Of a DNA stretch of 25,000 bases, positions 10,247 to 20,900 are shown one piece after another. Location: positions 1-25,000 of the forward strand of contig CAIIXF020000268.1 of assembly GCA_903813345.2 (NCBI GenBank). Direction: 5' to 3'. The notes beneath the pieces were generated by a model. That model made no database searches and was not told the origin of the DNA. It saw nothing but the letters and a program-made list of their open reading frames with translations. The stretch's first letter is position 1. Every line of letters starts with the position of its first letter. Source of the DNA: Owenia fusiformis (taxonomy: Eukaryota; Annelida; Polychaeta; Sabellida; Oweniidae). Made by a program: the position numbers and the translations under genes.

Positions 10247-10641
10247 CACAGGGAGATATGCCGAGTACTAAAATAGTACTCATTGCATTTTATTTGAGTT
10301 AGTCTAAATTACAAAATTGAAGGTAGCATGTCAATTGTATGCGAGCTAGAATGATACCTACTGAGTGCTTATTATTTAGTAAATGAATACTATTTTAGTG
10401 CTAAATGAGCAATTTTTTAGTACTAAAACAGCACTCAATTAGTACTAAATCATTACTAAAAATATTGTTACTAAAACGGTACTAAAATAAACCCTTATTT
10501 TTCACAAAATTAGTACTAAAATAGCACTCAAGTAGTAATAAATTAGCACTCTGGCAAAAGTGCACTCATGAGTACTCATGGCACGAGTGCTAATTTAGTA
10601 CTAATTTTGTACTAATTTAGTACTCGGCATATCTCCCTGTG
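10247..10641. mobile_element. MITE nested in the snap-back element
   Basis: The inverted ends are CACAGGGAGATATGCCGAGT, followed by ACTAAAATAGTACT-like sequence, and the element is flanked by TA on both sides (10245-10246 and 10642-10643). The interior is dominated by the short palindromic motif TTAGTACTAAAA in many variants. The uninterrupted right arm of the host element (GATTTATCTACATG, read on the minus strand) shows the empty site. A Tc1/mariner-type TA target is likely. Confidence 0.75.
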
Positions 10642-10719
10642 TACATGACAAACAGTATTATTAATCAAAGAACTCTAAAGTATTCTGGAGATATGCAAGA
10701 TGGTTGTTAAGTCTGAGGT

Positions 10720-10949
10720 CAACATCTTCTTCACAAATTTTCCAATTCTGGATATATGATCCAATATATGTAAAGTCTTGTATGGGGGTATCAGTCATAT
10801 CATCCTTGGAAAAAACACTTGTACAGAACTTCGGCTTTCTCCTTGTCATCTGATGTGAGGGTCCCATCATTTTTCTGGAGTGGGGGTATCCCATCATGAG
10901 CAGTGGTTTTCTTACTTGTATATCTCCAGAATACCTTAGAGTTCTTTGA
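10720..10949 (-). pseudogene. Fragment of non-LTR retrotransposon ORF2 (linker before the reverse transcriptase)
   Basis: Read on the minus strand from 10949, the peptide begins SKNSKVFWRYTSKKT, then HDGIPPLQKNDGTLTSDDKE and KAEVL. After one frameshift it continues SVFSKDDMTDTP. The pattern FW.Y...K....GIPPL..DG.LT.DD.EKAE.L...F.SVF is the segment between the endonuclease and the reverse transcriptase in CR1, Jockey and related LINEs. Only about 75 codons remain, with one frameshift and no catalytic motif. Confidence 0.75.
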
Positions 10950-11004
10950 CTAATTGATAATACTGTTTGTCATGTAGATAAATCAATCTTTCGGACACCC
11001 AAAT

Positions 11005-11689
11005 AAATCGAGTATACATGTACTCAAAGATTCTATATAAAAATTTAAAGTGAATCAACGTTGTTAATGCTTTTTACAAAATTACATGTATTTTATTGCG
11101 TTAAGGTTAATGTTAAGAGCTTCAGTATTGAATGAGTAAATGTGAATAAATCACAAAATGGTGTTTTGGTCTTATTTTTCATTTTTTAATCTTTAGATGT
11201 TCCTATTGTACATTTTTGTAAAAATATGTATTCACTAAACTTACATTGATTAACTTCAATGAACAATTACAATGACGTTAAGAAATATGAAATAGAATTG
11301 ACATTGTAGCTGCTAACACTTGTTTTTAATATAAATCGAACATAATACATAGTAAAGGCCTAAAGGTTTATTCTTCAGAAATATAAGTGTAAATCCAAGA
11401 AGTTGATCCGTTGTAAATGGTATAGCAGGTCCTCAGAATCCGAGTTTTGGCCCAGTTTTCCTTGGTAAATTGACAAGGTAAGTAAATTCTTGTTTAATTC
11501 ATAGTTTCAAACTTTTTTCATTCCTTGTATTTGACTTAGGATGGTGTTTTAAGCATTTAGATCGCCAATCATCAATTAGGGTCATTAAGCAATTGTTAAT
11601 ATTGAGTTGAAGTTGTAAATGGTCTAAAATTTCAGATGATACAATTTCACATTTGTCTTAGAACAGAGTTTTGCCAGTTATGCATGCGA
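11005..11689. other. Intergenic AT-rich DNA
   Basis: No gene, repeat boundary or RNA motif is recognised between the snap-back element and the first 630-bp element. Confidence 0.45.
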
Positions 11690-11694
11690 GTTCT

Positions 11695-12328
11695 TGTTAC
11701 GCGGTAAACACGATACAAAATATATGTCATATTCCGCAACGAATATGGCATATTCACTTGCGGTGTATGACAGATTCACCTGCGGTATATGGCATACTCA
11801 CTAACCAATGAGAATGTGATACGGAAGTACGTAATTGTCAATTCCATCGATTGAACAAACGGGTAAAAGTTTATAAATTATTGAAATGATTACTGAATCA
11901 TCAGTACAGTGCATTGAATATATCAACTAATGCAGAAGTATCACTCAGCAATCTCACGAGGTAAACTTACTCAATAAATCCAGGATTCATATATTACTAC
12001 CCGAAGCACTAACTATACTGGTAATCCAGCGTAGTTTTACATTTAGAGTTGATTCTGGCAACCAATCAAATTAAGGCTTTTCTGTATCACGCTTTCACCC
12101 GCGGTATATGTCATAATCACCCGCGGTATATGGCATATTCCGCAAGTGAGTATGACATATTCCGCAGGTGAGTATCGGATATTCACTGAAATTAACGTAT
12201 CGCATATTCACTGCGGAATATCCCATACTCACCTGCGGAATATGCCATATACCGCAGGTGAGTATGGCATATTCATCCGTATCACAAATACCGCGCAACC
12301 ATGAATATATGCCATATTCCGCGTAACA
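11695..12328 (+). mobile_element. 630-bp element, copy A (TGTTACGCGG ends)
   Basis: Starts TGTTACGCGG and ends CCGCGTAACA, with GTTCT directly repeated on both sides (11690-11694 and 12329-12333). It is 634 bp long and has an inverted relative at 12638-13261. Both ends hold arrays of a roughly 20-bp motif, variants of GCGGTATATGGCATATTCAC, in alternating orientation. There is no transposase. TG...CA ends with a 5-bp duplication would fit a solo LTR. The 10-bp inverted ends and subterminal arrays would fit a DNA-transposon MITE. Confidence 0.8.
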
Positions 12329-12333
12329 GTTCT

Positions 12334-12632
12334 AATGGCAATAAATCCATTGAATCGAAATGAAAAAAGACAGGTGGTTTAAATTGAAATTTGGTTTGCA
12401 GATCGGGATTCCTGAGAAAATTCCTCACTTATATCATAACTCATACATTGAATTTGGAGATTTTTTTGTATTGACCTACTTTCCGGACACCATGTCTCAA
12501 AATTGGTAAGAGTAATAAAAACGATGGCACATTCTCGAGCCTAATACGTATTACGTGCAGTTTAACACATAAATCCTCTATATCATTGTAATATATCATA
12601 AATATAACCTCAAATATGACATAGACCACGTA
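12334..12632. other. Spacer between the two 630-bp elements
   Basis: About 300 bp of AT-rich sequence separate the inverted elements. No gene or internal region of a mobile element is recognised here, so the pair is not two LTRs flanking a retrotransposon body; LTRs would also be in direct orientation. Confidence 0.5.
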
Positions 12633-12637
12633 GCTCC

Positions 12638-13261
12638 TGTTACGCGGAATATGGCATACAATCATGGTTGCGCGGTATTTGTGATACGGGTGAATATGCC
12701 ATACTCACCTGCGGTATATGGCATATTCCGCAGGTGAGTATGCGATATTCTGCAGTGAATATGCGATACATTGATTTCAGTGAATACCAGATACTCACAT
12801 GCAGAATATGTCACACTCACTTGCGGAATATGCCATATACAGCAGGTGAATATGACATATTCCACGGGTGAAAACGTGATAACGAAAGACTTAGTTTGAT
12901 TGGTTGCGAAAATCGACTCTAAATGTAAAACTACGCTGGATTACCAATATTGTTAGTACGTCGAGTATTAATATATGAATCCCGGATTGATTGGGTAAGT
13001 TTATTACGTGAGATAATACGTCTGCATACGTTGATATATTCGATAAACTGTACTGCTGATTCAGTAATCATTATAATAATTAATGAAGTTTTACTTGTTC
13101 GTTTAATCGATGCAATTGACAATTGCGTACCTACGTATCACGCTCTCATTGGTAAGCGTGTATGCCATATACCGCAGGTGAATCTGTCATACACTGCAAG
13201 TGAATATGCCATATTCGTTACTGAATATGGCATATTTTTGTATCGTGTTTACCGCGTAACA
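12638..13261 (-). mobile_element. 630-bp element, copy B, inverted relative to copy A
   Basis: Starts TGTTACGCGG and ends CCGCGTAACA, with GCTCC directly repeated at 12633-12637 and 13262-13266. The minus strand begins TGTTACGCGGTAAACACGAT, exactly as copy A does on the plus strand. At 624 bp it is slightly shorter than copy A. The target duplication differs from that of copy A, so these are two separate insertions and not one palindromic element. The 67-codon frame at 12668-12871 is a translation of the motif array. Confidence 0.8.
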
Positions 13262-13266
13262 GCTCC

Positions 13267-14588
13267 GAGATCAACAAGGGGGATATTTTTGCCGCGTATT
13301 ATTACAATTCTCGCATCAGAAGGTGAAACAATCGAAAGGTAAGTTTGAAATATTACGGAGGGTTGGAAAACTCAACGATATAGAAGATTAATTTTTTAAG
13401 AGAAATAGTTAACCATTAATTGAACTATTCAGACTGAATTCAGACTGAATTCAGACAAATTGATATCATATTTAAAATCGTTAGCGTCATAACTGCTTCA
13501 TTATTCGTTAGTTAGTAATGTTCCTTATTCGCATATTTATGTAAAATTTACTAATAAAATGCCTACATTAAAAAATAAATATATATATATGATGTAGCAA
13601 ATGGACAAGTACATAACACAAACTAAACTAAAACCTAAGTTAATTACCAAATTAAAACGAGAAAAAGCAGTAAAATAAAAATAACTCTCAAATTAAGATC
13701 CAAATGGAGGGAGGGTGGGAGAAAAAGCTAACAAGTATTACTGCCTAATGCTACATGTGAGCTGCTAAGAGACTGACTGACTGCTAGACTGGAGTGACCA
13801 TGTGACCTGATGAATATCTCGCATAACCATCAGTACAAGCATAAGTAAATACCAACTCAGATGTCCATATAATTTAAATGAAGACATATCTTTAGTATTT
13901 GGAGTTGTAGAAATGTATTGCATCATTAAAACATATCATTGCATAGTATTACATAACATTACATGACACAACATCACATAACATTACATAACCCTAGATA
14001 ATTAATTAACCTGAAACAGCACCTTCCAAGAAACTCTAAACAGCGAAAACTTGAAGACAAGTCAGAGATGAGCGTGATGAGCGTGAAACACCGATGGATA
14101 TTGAGTTGTAAAGAGATGTCGGTAAGGGCAGATAATCCAAGGAAACCTTTCCAAAATGCCTTAAAAAGGTTTTATGAGGATTATTAAATGCTATGCCCCT
14201 ATTTGCAGTGTATTTAAGGTCATATCTGGGAAGAATTGCTGCTGTTAACATGACCAAGGGAGACACGGCGACTATTAATTTTGTGTAAAACTAAACTTTA
14301 ATTTTGGTAAAACACTACATTTGAAATGTGTGTAACTTTTCCCGTTTGTGAGTTGAACCATGATACTTGGCAAATCAATGTATCTTTAGATGAGCTTTAA
14401 ATTGATATATGATACATACTATGGAAACATTGGTGTATGTCTGGGGGGTCATACTTTCGGGACACCCTCTACTTATCTACTCTACAAGTATATGAGTAAT
14501 CATTCCAGCAAGTTTAATAAAAGATCAGGTTGTAAATGAAGTAATTTGAAATATTTGATAGGCAATTTTAATAATTAAAACAAAAGTA
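13267..14588. other. Intergenic region upstream of copy 2
   Basis: Contains a doubled CAGACTGAATT near 13430, an AT microsatellite near 13580 and the ACATAACATT-rich tract below. Near 14447 GTCATACTTTCGGGACACCC looks like the end of a mariner-type element. No gene is recognised, and no core promoter can be assigned for copy 2. Confidence 0.45.
13931..13992. repeat. Imperfect tandem repeat ACATAACATT
   Basis: Short units related to ACATAACATT or ACATTACATA repeat through the tract with scattered substitutions. It is low-complexity sequence without apparent function. Confidence 0.6.
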
Positions 14589-14627
14589 ATGGCTCAAATG
14601 ATCATACATATATATGGTTCATTGTAG
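14589..14627 (+). promoter_or_regulatory. Candidate upstream ORF before copy 2
   Basis: ATGGCTCAAATGATC opens a 12-codon frame that ends in TAG at 14625-14627, five bases before the ATG at 14633. It can matter only if the 5' UTR runs continuously through this stretch, which the sequence alone does not prove. Confidence 0.3.
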
Positions 14628-14632
14628 TAATA

Positions 14633-14952
14633 ATGGCTCGGATTCGAGGCGGTGTCATTTTCTTCTCAGCCTGGGGTGTACTTGAGACTCTTATTTTCGG
14701 AGGGATGATGTTTGGTTGGCCTTCTCTAGTGTTCGTCCTTAAGGAAGAACGTTATTTCAGTCATCTGTGTGAATGCGAGACAAACTGCACGACAAGTGCC
14801 TCATCAACAGCTGGTCCAACATCATGTGCGGCGCAGGATGAACAGTTTAACTTGGTATTTGCCATAGGCGTCGCAGTCGTTGGAGTTTTACTCGTTTTGA
14901 GTGGAACGATATATGACAAGTTTGGTACATTAACTACAAGGTTAATTGGAAG
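14633..14952 (+). CDS. SLC43A3: Copy 2 exon 1
   Basis: Encodes residues 1-106 plus two bases of codon 107. It carries helix 1 (about 8-30), a cysteine-rich outer loop with CECETNCTT, AQDEQFNLVF, helix 2, and the cytoplasmic motif YDKFGTL. The donor is GGAAG|GTAATA. Confidence 0.92.
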
Positions 14953-17900
14953 GTAATAGAGCTTATAGGTTGTTCAACCTATCCATACAAAAGCAAATAT
15001 TTTATTTGCTGTAACAAAAAGAACGATTGATAAATCTTAAAACAACGATAAGCAATAATTACAATATTAACTGAAAACCAGGGAATCCGGGATAAATTTT
15101 TAAAAAGTTGAAAGAATCCGGTAATCCTCAAATCTATACTACTACGATCACAAATGCATATTGTTTGTCATATTATTTTCAGTGTTATATTTTTGTCTGG
15201 ATCTCTGACGATAGCATTCTCCACGCCAGGTACGTGCAACAGACAGTGATACAAAATTACCATTGTCGAAACTCGTTTCGTTCGTTGCGTACCTTCAATA
15301 CCTCTCGGACGATTCTAAAATAATTCTTAAATTCCCAGGGCACGATCTCAGAAAGCTTGAGAAATGAGACTGCTCTGTAATACTGATTCAAACATGACCG
15401 TGCTCTATTCGAATTTCTCAACCAATCAGAATGCAGCATAGCCAATAAAGAACGTTCTCTAATTCTCCATAGATGCACGACCATGCTCTATTCAATCTGC
15501 AATTTGCATTGTTTTGAGTGACGTCACATCTCAGCTGCACATCTGGGGCTCTGTCCGGGGATAGCTGTTCTTTTTTACTACCTCCGTAACTACTGTAACT
15601 ATTTAACTATGGCTGACTATGACTGACATGTCAAATACACACCGTATAAAATCTAAAACGGGGAGTAAAATAGAACAGCCCAAACAAATTCTAAAATTTT
15701 TCCGGCCGACTTCAGAATCTTGACAGCATGCGTATTCTTCCTTCATGCCCGTTCCACAGACACGGCTTTTACTAATTTTTATGTTTGAATCTGAATAAAT
15801 AATGATAGGCCATTCAATATGGTGAAATTCAGCACTCGTTGGACAGAATGTTAGTACAAATGCACTCACCTTCGGTTCGTGCTTTGTACAACATTCTGTC
15901 CAACTCGTGCTGCATTTCACCATATTGAATGGCCTATCATTATTTATTCCTTAAATCAACAACGCCAAATCTTTATTATAAAATAAATGATAACGTTTAC
16001 AAATAACTTTTATCAAAGACATCGGTAATAATTGTATCATTCAATGTGTTTTTTGGGCAAAAAGCTAGGGAATTTCCGGGGAGCAACACATTGTTATATG
16101 TCAAGATCGATAATCACTGGGTTCAACATTACTACACATTTTCAAGATGGCGGTTTCACAATTTTCTACAATTGCTTCAAATAATATTATGTTGATTTCT
16201 GGCGAGTTAACCTACCAAAGTGTTTGAAATAAATAGGTTATTGATAGTTTTCTGAGTAAATCGTAGCTTTCACAAAATAAGATAAAGAAATGTATTTGCT
16301 TTTATTGAATAAAACATCATATTGACATGTGGTATTCGTTAACTAGACGGTGAAAAAATACGAAGGCAATGACGTCACTTCTCAAAAGGAATTCTGAACG
16401 AACTACATAGCAACGTTGTTAATAAAAAAATTCCAATCGCAAAAGATCTATTCACTTATTTCTAACAGTTCGTTACGAATTACTCGATATTTTTCTTATG
16501 AATGGTTTCTTTTTACATAGAAATAAACCTCTTATAAAATATGATGAATTAAATTGGAAGCAAACACGAAGAATAATATTTTTTAAAGTAGGTCAAAAAA
16601 TTTGAAAGAGTAATCTTAAGATCTTCGTGAGGTAAGGTAGAGGAGGCACGGATTGCACTAAACGATTTTTTGTGGAAATTGGAAAATTAATGAAAGAACA
16701 GTACATGTATGTCAACATACTACAAATGGTACATTGCGCATTTAGTTCTGCAATTCTCGAGGTTGAGGTTGTAGATAAACCCTGGATTAATAGCTTTATC
16801 TGAATAACACATGGAAGACTGTGATATTTAGAAATATTTAAATATTGTTTCATGAATGTGATCCCTTTTACACATTGAAACACGTGTAAATTAGAAAGTA
16901 GAATTTGAGATGTCAATTCAAAGTCTTATAAACATCTCAAGTTTAATTTCTAAGCTTTAAACACAGGTTTACTAACTCTATTCCAGCGATTCCGTACGTC
17001 CTATACCCGTCAGTCATATGCGTGATGTACGGGGGTTTCTTTATCCTCATGACTAATATGCAACTTGGAAATCTCCTCAACAGAGGGCGCAATACTCTGA
17101 TATGTATTGTGGATGGAGCATTTGATTCAAGCGCATTCGTCTTACTTCTTGTCAAAGTAGGTGTAGCCATTTTGTTAACATTATACAGTTTTTTGTTTTC
17201 TAAATGTATACAAACATTTCATTCTAAGGGACTGTACTTGATGTAAAACTTCCTCTCTCTATAGTTACAATTTTTACATCATGACTGAGAAAATCAAAAA
17301 TTCTGTATATATAGAGGTTATTTAATGGGAGGGATGGAATGTAAATTTCATTTCGAAAGAATTATGGTTTGACCAGGGAAAATATCATATTGACCGTGGG
17401 GGACAGTGATGTTTGTTTACTGATGTATATGATAGTTCGGAAGCTCAGGGTTTAGAAATATATGTGCTTCGTTGAATCAGTCAACAGGTCAGGTCGTCTA
17501 GCTGATTGTCAAAAATATGCATTGATTGATTTCATAAGGTATGAGTACCGTAATCCAACACCAAATTTGAAAATTCAGAACAATACTTTGCACATAGGGC
17601 GTTCCTGATCAACTATAAAACGCTTACCCCCCATAGTGTTATATATCAAAATGTACCTGTTCATATAGGGGTTCGATTGATCTACATCAAATTATAGGGA
17701 GTCAGGTTACTTTTTGAGATATCAGCGTCCATTTATTGTATCTCGCGTTTGCTACCATTTCCTCAATTCTTAGATGACGGGCAAACGCGTAGTAAACATG
17801 CTCACGTCGGAACTATTTTTGACCTACATCGCTATTTTCGTAATTCAAATGAAAGTTGAACTCCTCCTCTTTATTTTGATACCAAATAGTGGCATACTAG

Positions 17901-20900
17901 GTACCCTAGAAGCCAACTATGGCGTTATTTAGAACAAAACCACAAGTTTTTAAGTGGACATACCTTTTGGCGGATGGATATGGAACCTCATACCATTAAA
18001 ACCGAGACTCATTTTGTGAAGGGTTGTAGACCTTTTTTACCCCAGGGCTTCTAGAGGGTTAACACGTTGTCCGATGAGGGAGTTAGGGTTGGCAAACTTA
18101 TGTTATGGATTGGAGTGTAAATCGTCTTTACAGGTTGCATATGAAGCTGGGATATCTCTACAAGCCACTTTCTTAACTATCAGTGCTAGCTATAGTATTT
18201 GTATTATAAGTACGTTTTTGTGGCTACCACGACAATTTATTCCCTATCCATTGCCGAATAACTTTTCCATGGCGATATGCTCTTCCTGTAAACGTAACAA
18301 TGGTGGTAACGAAGTCAAATCCGACCATGAAATAAGCACTGTGAAACAAAATCCAAATGTGAAATCGGATGGAACCATCGAGACGACAGAGGATAACGCA
18401 ACAAACACACCAGGTGACTCGCCACAACCGTTTAATGTTGTTATACAATCGCCTATATATTGGACGAGTGTTCTCTGGTTTTCGTCAGCGCAACTAGGGC
18501 TCAACTTTTTCTTGGGTAACTTCAACTCGTGGATAACATACCTGACTAAAGACAATACACAACAGGGTAGGTTTCTGTAAATATATGATTAGTGTTCGTA
18601 CATGCATATTGAGATGAATTGGTTATCAGAGAATTTCTTAAACTGCATTAATTACCGTATTGTATATATTTGTCTAGCTACAACCCATTGTGAGCCCCCC
18701 TCCCAACTATGAGGCCTTAAAAGTGCGAGTACTTCTCAATGATATATAATTCATGAGAGATGCAAATATTCAAATCAAATACATTACCTTCAGCGGCATG
18801 ATTAAAAAATTAGACAAAGCCTAATGCGTGTGCCCATAGACAAGATAGAATATTCGTTCACAAAAAATCCAAGTGTCACATTGGTATGCAAATCTTTGTA
18901 TTGAAATCTAATTTGGGCATCAGTAAGAAAAATAGAATATTATAAACAGTATATGAATCTTATATGAATCTAAAATTTCAGATTTTCTATTTTTTGTTAT
19001 ATTAATTATCGTAAAGGACGGGTGTCATTAAGAGCCCTTTTTAGCCCCCAAAGATATCTGATAATAATGCATATCATATTGAAGAAAAATCATTTGTGCT
19101 TCATAAAAAAAACAATTTCAGCGAATTTTGACCTTTGATGTTCACACAACAGTCATTTAAAGATCATATACCATTTTTGGTGTTTTTACAAGAAAATCTT
19201 TATTTATTGTTGTCTAAGTAAATAATATATAAATATAAACCAATTTAAATATATTAACATGTAATATATGAAATACTGAAGAAAAGATACGATTAAACTA
19301 TTTTCATGGAAAAGCACATAGGGCAATATTGGCAAAATGCAAATGCTATTTTGGTAGGTTCTGGGCTAGCAATGGGTACATTTCGACTGTGACTGTAAGG
19401 GATTACTATTGACTTTTATCGAATTCACAGGGCAACATTTAAGCAACTTACTTATTATGTAAGAATGAATTGTATTACTGTTTACTGCATTAAATGTCAA
19501 GTATACTATCTGTATTTAATTTCAAATGCCTATCTCACTTATCGAAGGTATACAAGAAATGTTATTTTGAAACAAATTCAGCACAACCAAAACCATGTCC
19601 AAATATATGACAAATCCAAGATGGCTGCCACAATTTTAGATCCATGCACATGTGAAGAAGTTAGAAATACACATGAATCACAAGTCCCATCCCCCATAAA
19701 ATGGGCAGTATAAGGTTCTCACACATATCAACTCTATTCCTATATACTTTATATTTGTGGTAAGGCTTGTGATCTAGGTAAACTTAGCATGTTCATGTAC
19801 CTCCTATCCTCTGAAGCTAAAAACAGAAATAGTGACTTCAATTGAGAAAAATGTATCGTATGGGCTCCATATACATTTTGAGTAACTGTCCGGCGTAGGT
19901 TAGATACTACTGATAATCTGAGACTGAAAATTATGTCAAGTTTAGTCCTCAGCCTCTCATAACCGATAGCTTCGAGGTAATTGTGTTGTTACTGCAAAAA
20001 CCTCTATTTCTTCATCACAAATCTACCATCTTTTGCATCTGTCAAAACCCCTCATTTCATGTTAATTTTCAGATCTTTGCTTGTGCCATCATTAAATATA
20101 TATATTCAACTTGTTATCCAGAATATTTTAAGAACTTTTCATGAGGTTTTTTATTTTCACACTTTTGAAAAAATGACTAAGTCAGAGAATGGCCTCTTAA
20201 TGGCATGTGCCCTTTGCCCATATAATGAAGTAAACATGGTCTTCATTTTTATTTTTAGTGAGTATGTATACAACAGTATTCTCGTTTATGTTATTCGCGG
20301 CTGTTTTTATCAGTCCTCTATCTGGGCCAATGCTTGACAGACGAACAACGAACCCAATAGGATCATTTGCTTTTAAATTAGGTGACTATGTAGTTATTTT
20401 GTATACATCGTGCTTATATATTTTGAGTTCATAAGAAAATTATACTTTCCTAACTATATATACCCGGTCGTTCAATAAGTTGATGCAAAAACATACTTAT
20501 TTTTTATTTTCCAATATTTTTCCTTGAAACTTTCACAAAACATAGGGAAAAATACCTACTCATGAAAAAACAAAAAATGAATTACTTTGTTTTGATTGGT
20601 CGAAAGTTGTGGTTGCTATGGTAACCAGTGTTTTGGTCATGCGGGACAATACTTTTTTCTTTGCGAATCCCAAGTTTAGTGCTTAGAGAAAGCATTTTAT
20701 GCAAACACATTATTCTTTCATTTTAAATTAAACGCCTATTGTTGCTATGGTAACATGTTGTATTACATCACAATTACATTTGTATTGCAATATCATCATA
20801 TTTAAAATGGCTGATCAAGAAAGTGAAAACATTCATTTGACAAAAGATGAACAATCTGCTCAGATAAGAGCTGCGATACGATTTTGTGTATTAGGGGAGC

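Larger units (their letters stand above)
10215..11004. repeat. Snap-back element with reverse-transcriptase-derived core
   Basis: The ends are inverted copies: ATTTGGGTGTCCGAGAGATT at 10215, and the reverse complement of ATTTGGGTGTCCGAAAGATT ending at 11004. The arms continue inward (TGACAAACAGTATTATTAAT, CAAAGAACTCTAAAGTATTC) to about 10700 on the left and 10910 on the right. The left arm is interrupted by the MITE at 10247-10641. The single-copy centre and part of both arms are retrotransposon coding sequence. Confidence 0.75.

Noticed and set aside
10661-10897. 78-codon open frame, minus strand, as a gene
   Set aside because: It is the second frame of the LINE ORF2 fragment after a frameshift, reported as a pseudogene.
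12095-12298. Homologous 67-codon frames here (minus) and at 12668-12871 (plus)
   Set aside because: They look like a conserved protein pair, but they are the same motif array in the two inverted 630-bp elements. The similarity is DNA-level repetition.
12095-12300. CRISPR-like array
   Set aside because: The units are roughly 20-bp palindromic variants in alternating orientation without unique spacers, in a clearly eukaryotic context.
11695-13261. One giant palindromic element
   Set aside because: Each arm has its own complete ends and its own, different 5-bp target duplication, so two insertions explain it better.
14036-14266. 76-codon open frame, minus strand
   Set aside because: No motif, no splice context, and AT-rich intergenic surroundings.
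18224-18555. Minus-strand open frames opposite exon 4 of copy 2 (and 2299-2538 opposite copy 1)
   Set aside because: Shadow frames of a well-supported exon on the other strand.
19981-20337. 118-codon open frame running into exon 5 of copy 2
   Set aside because: Only the part from 20259 is exon, and in a different frame from the SLC43 reading. The upstream part is intron with a clear acceptor before exon 5.
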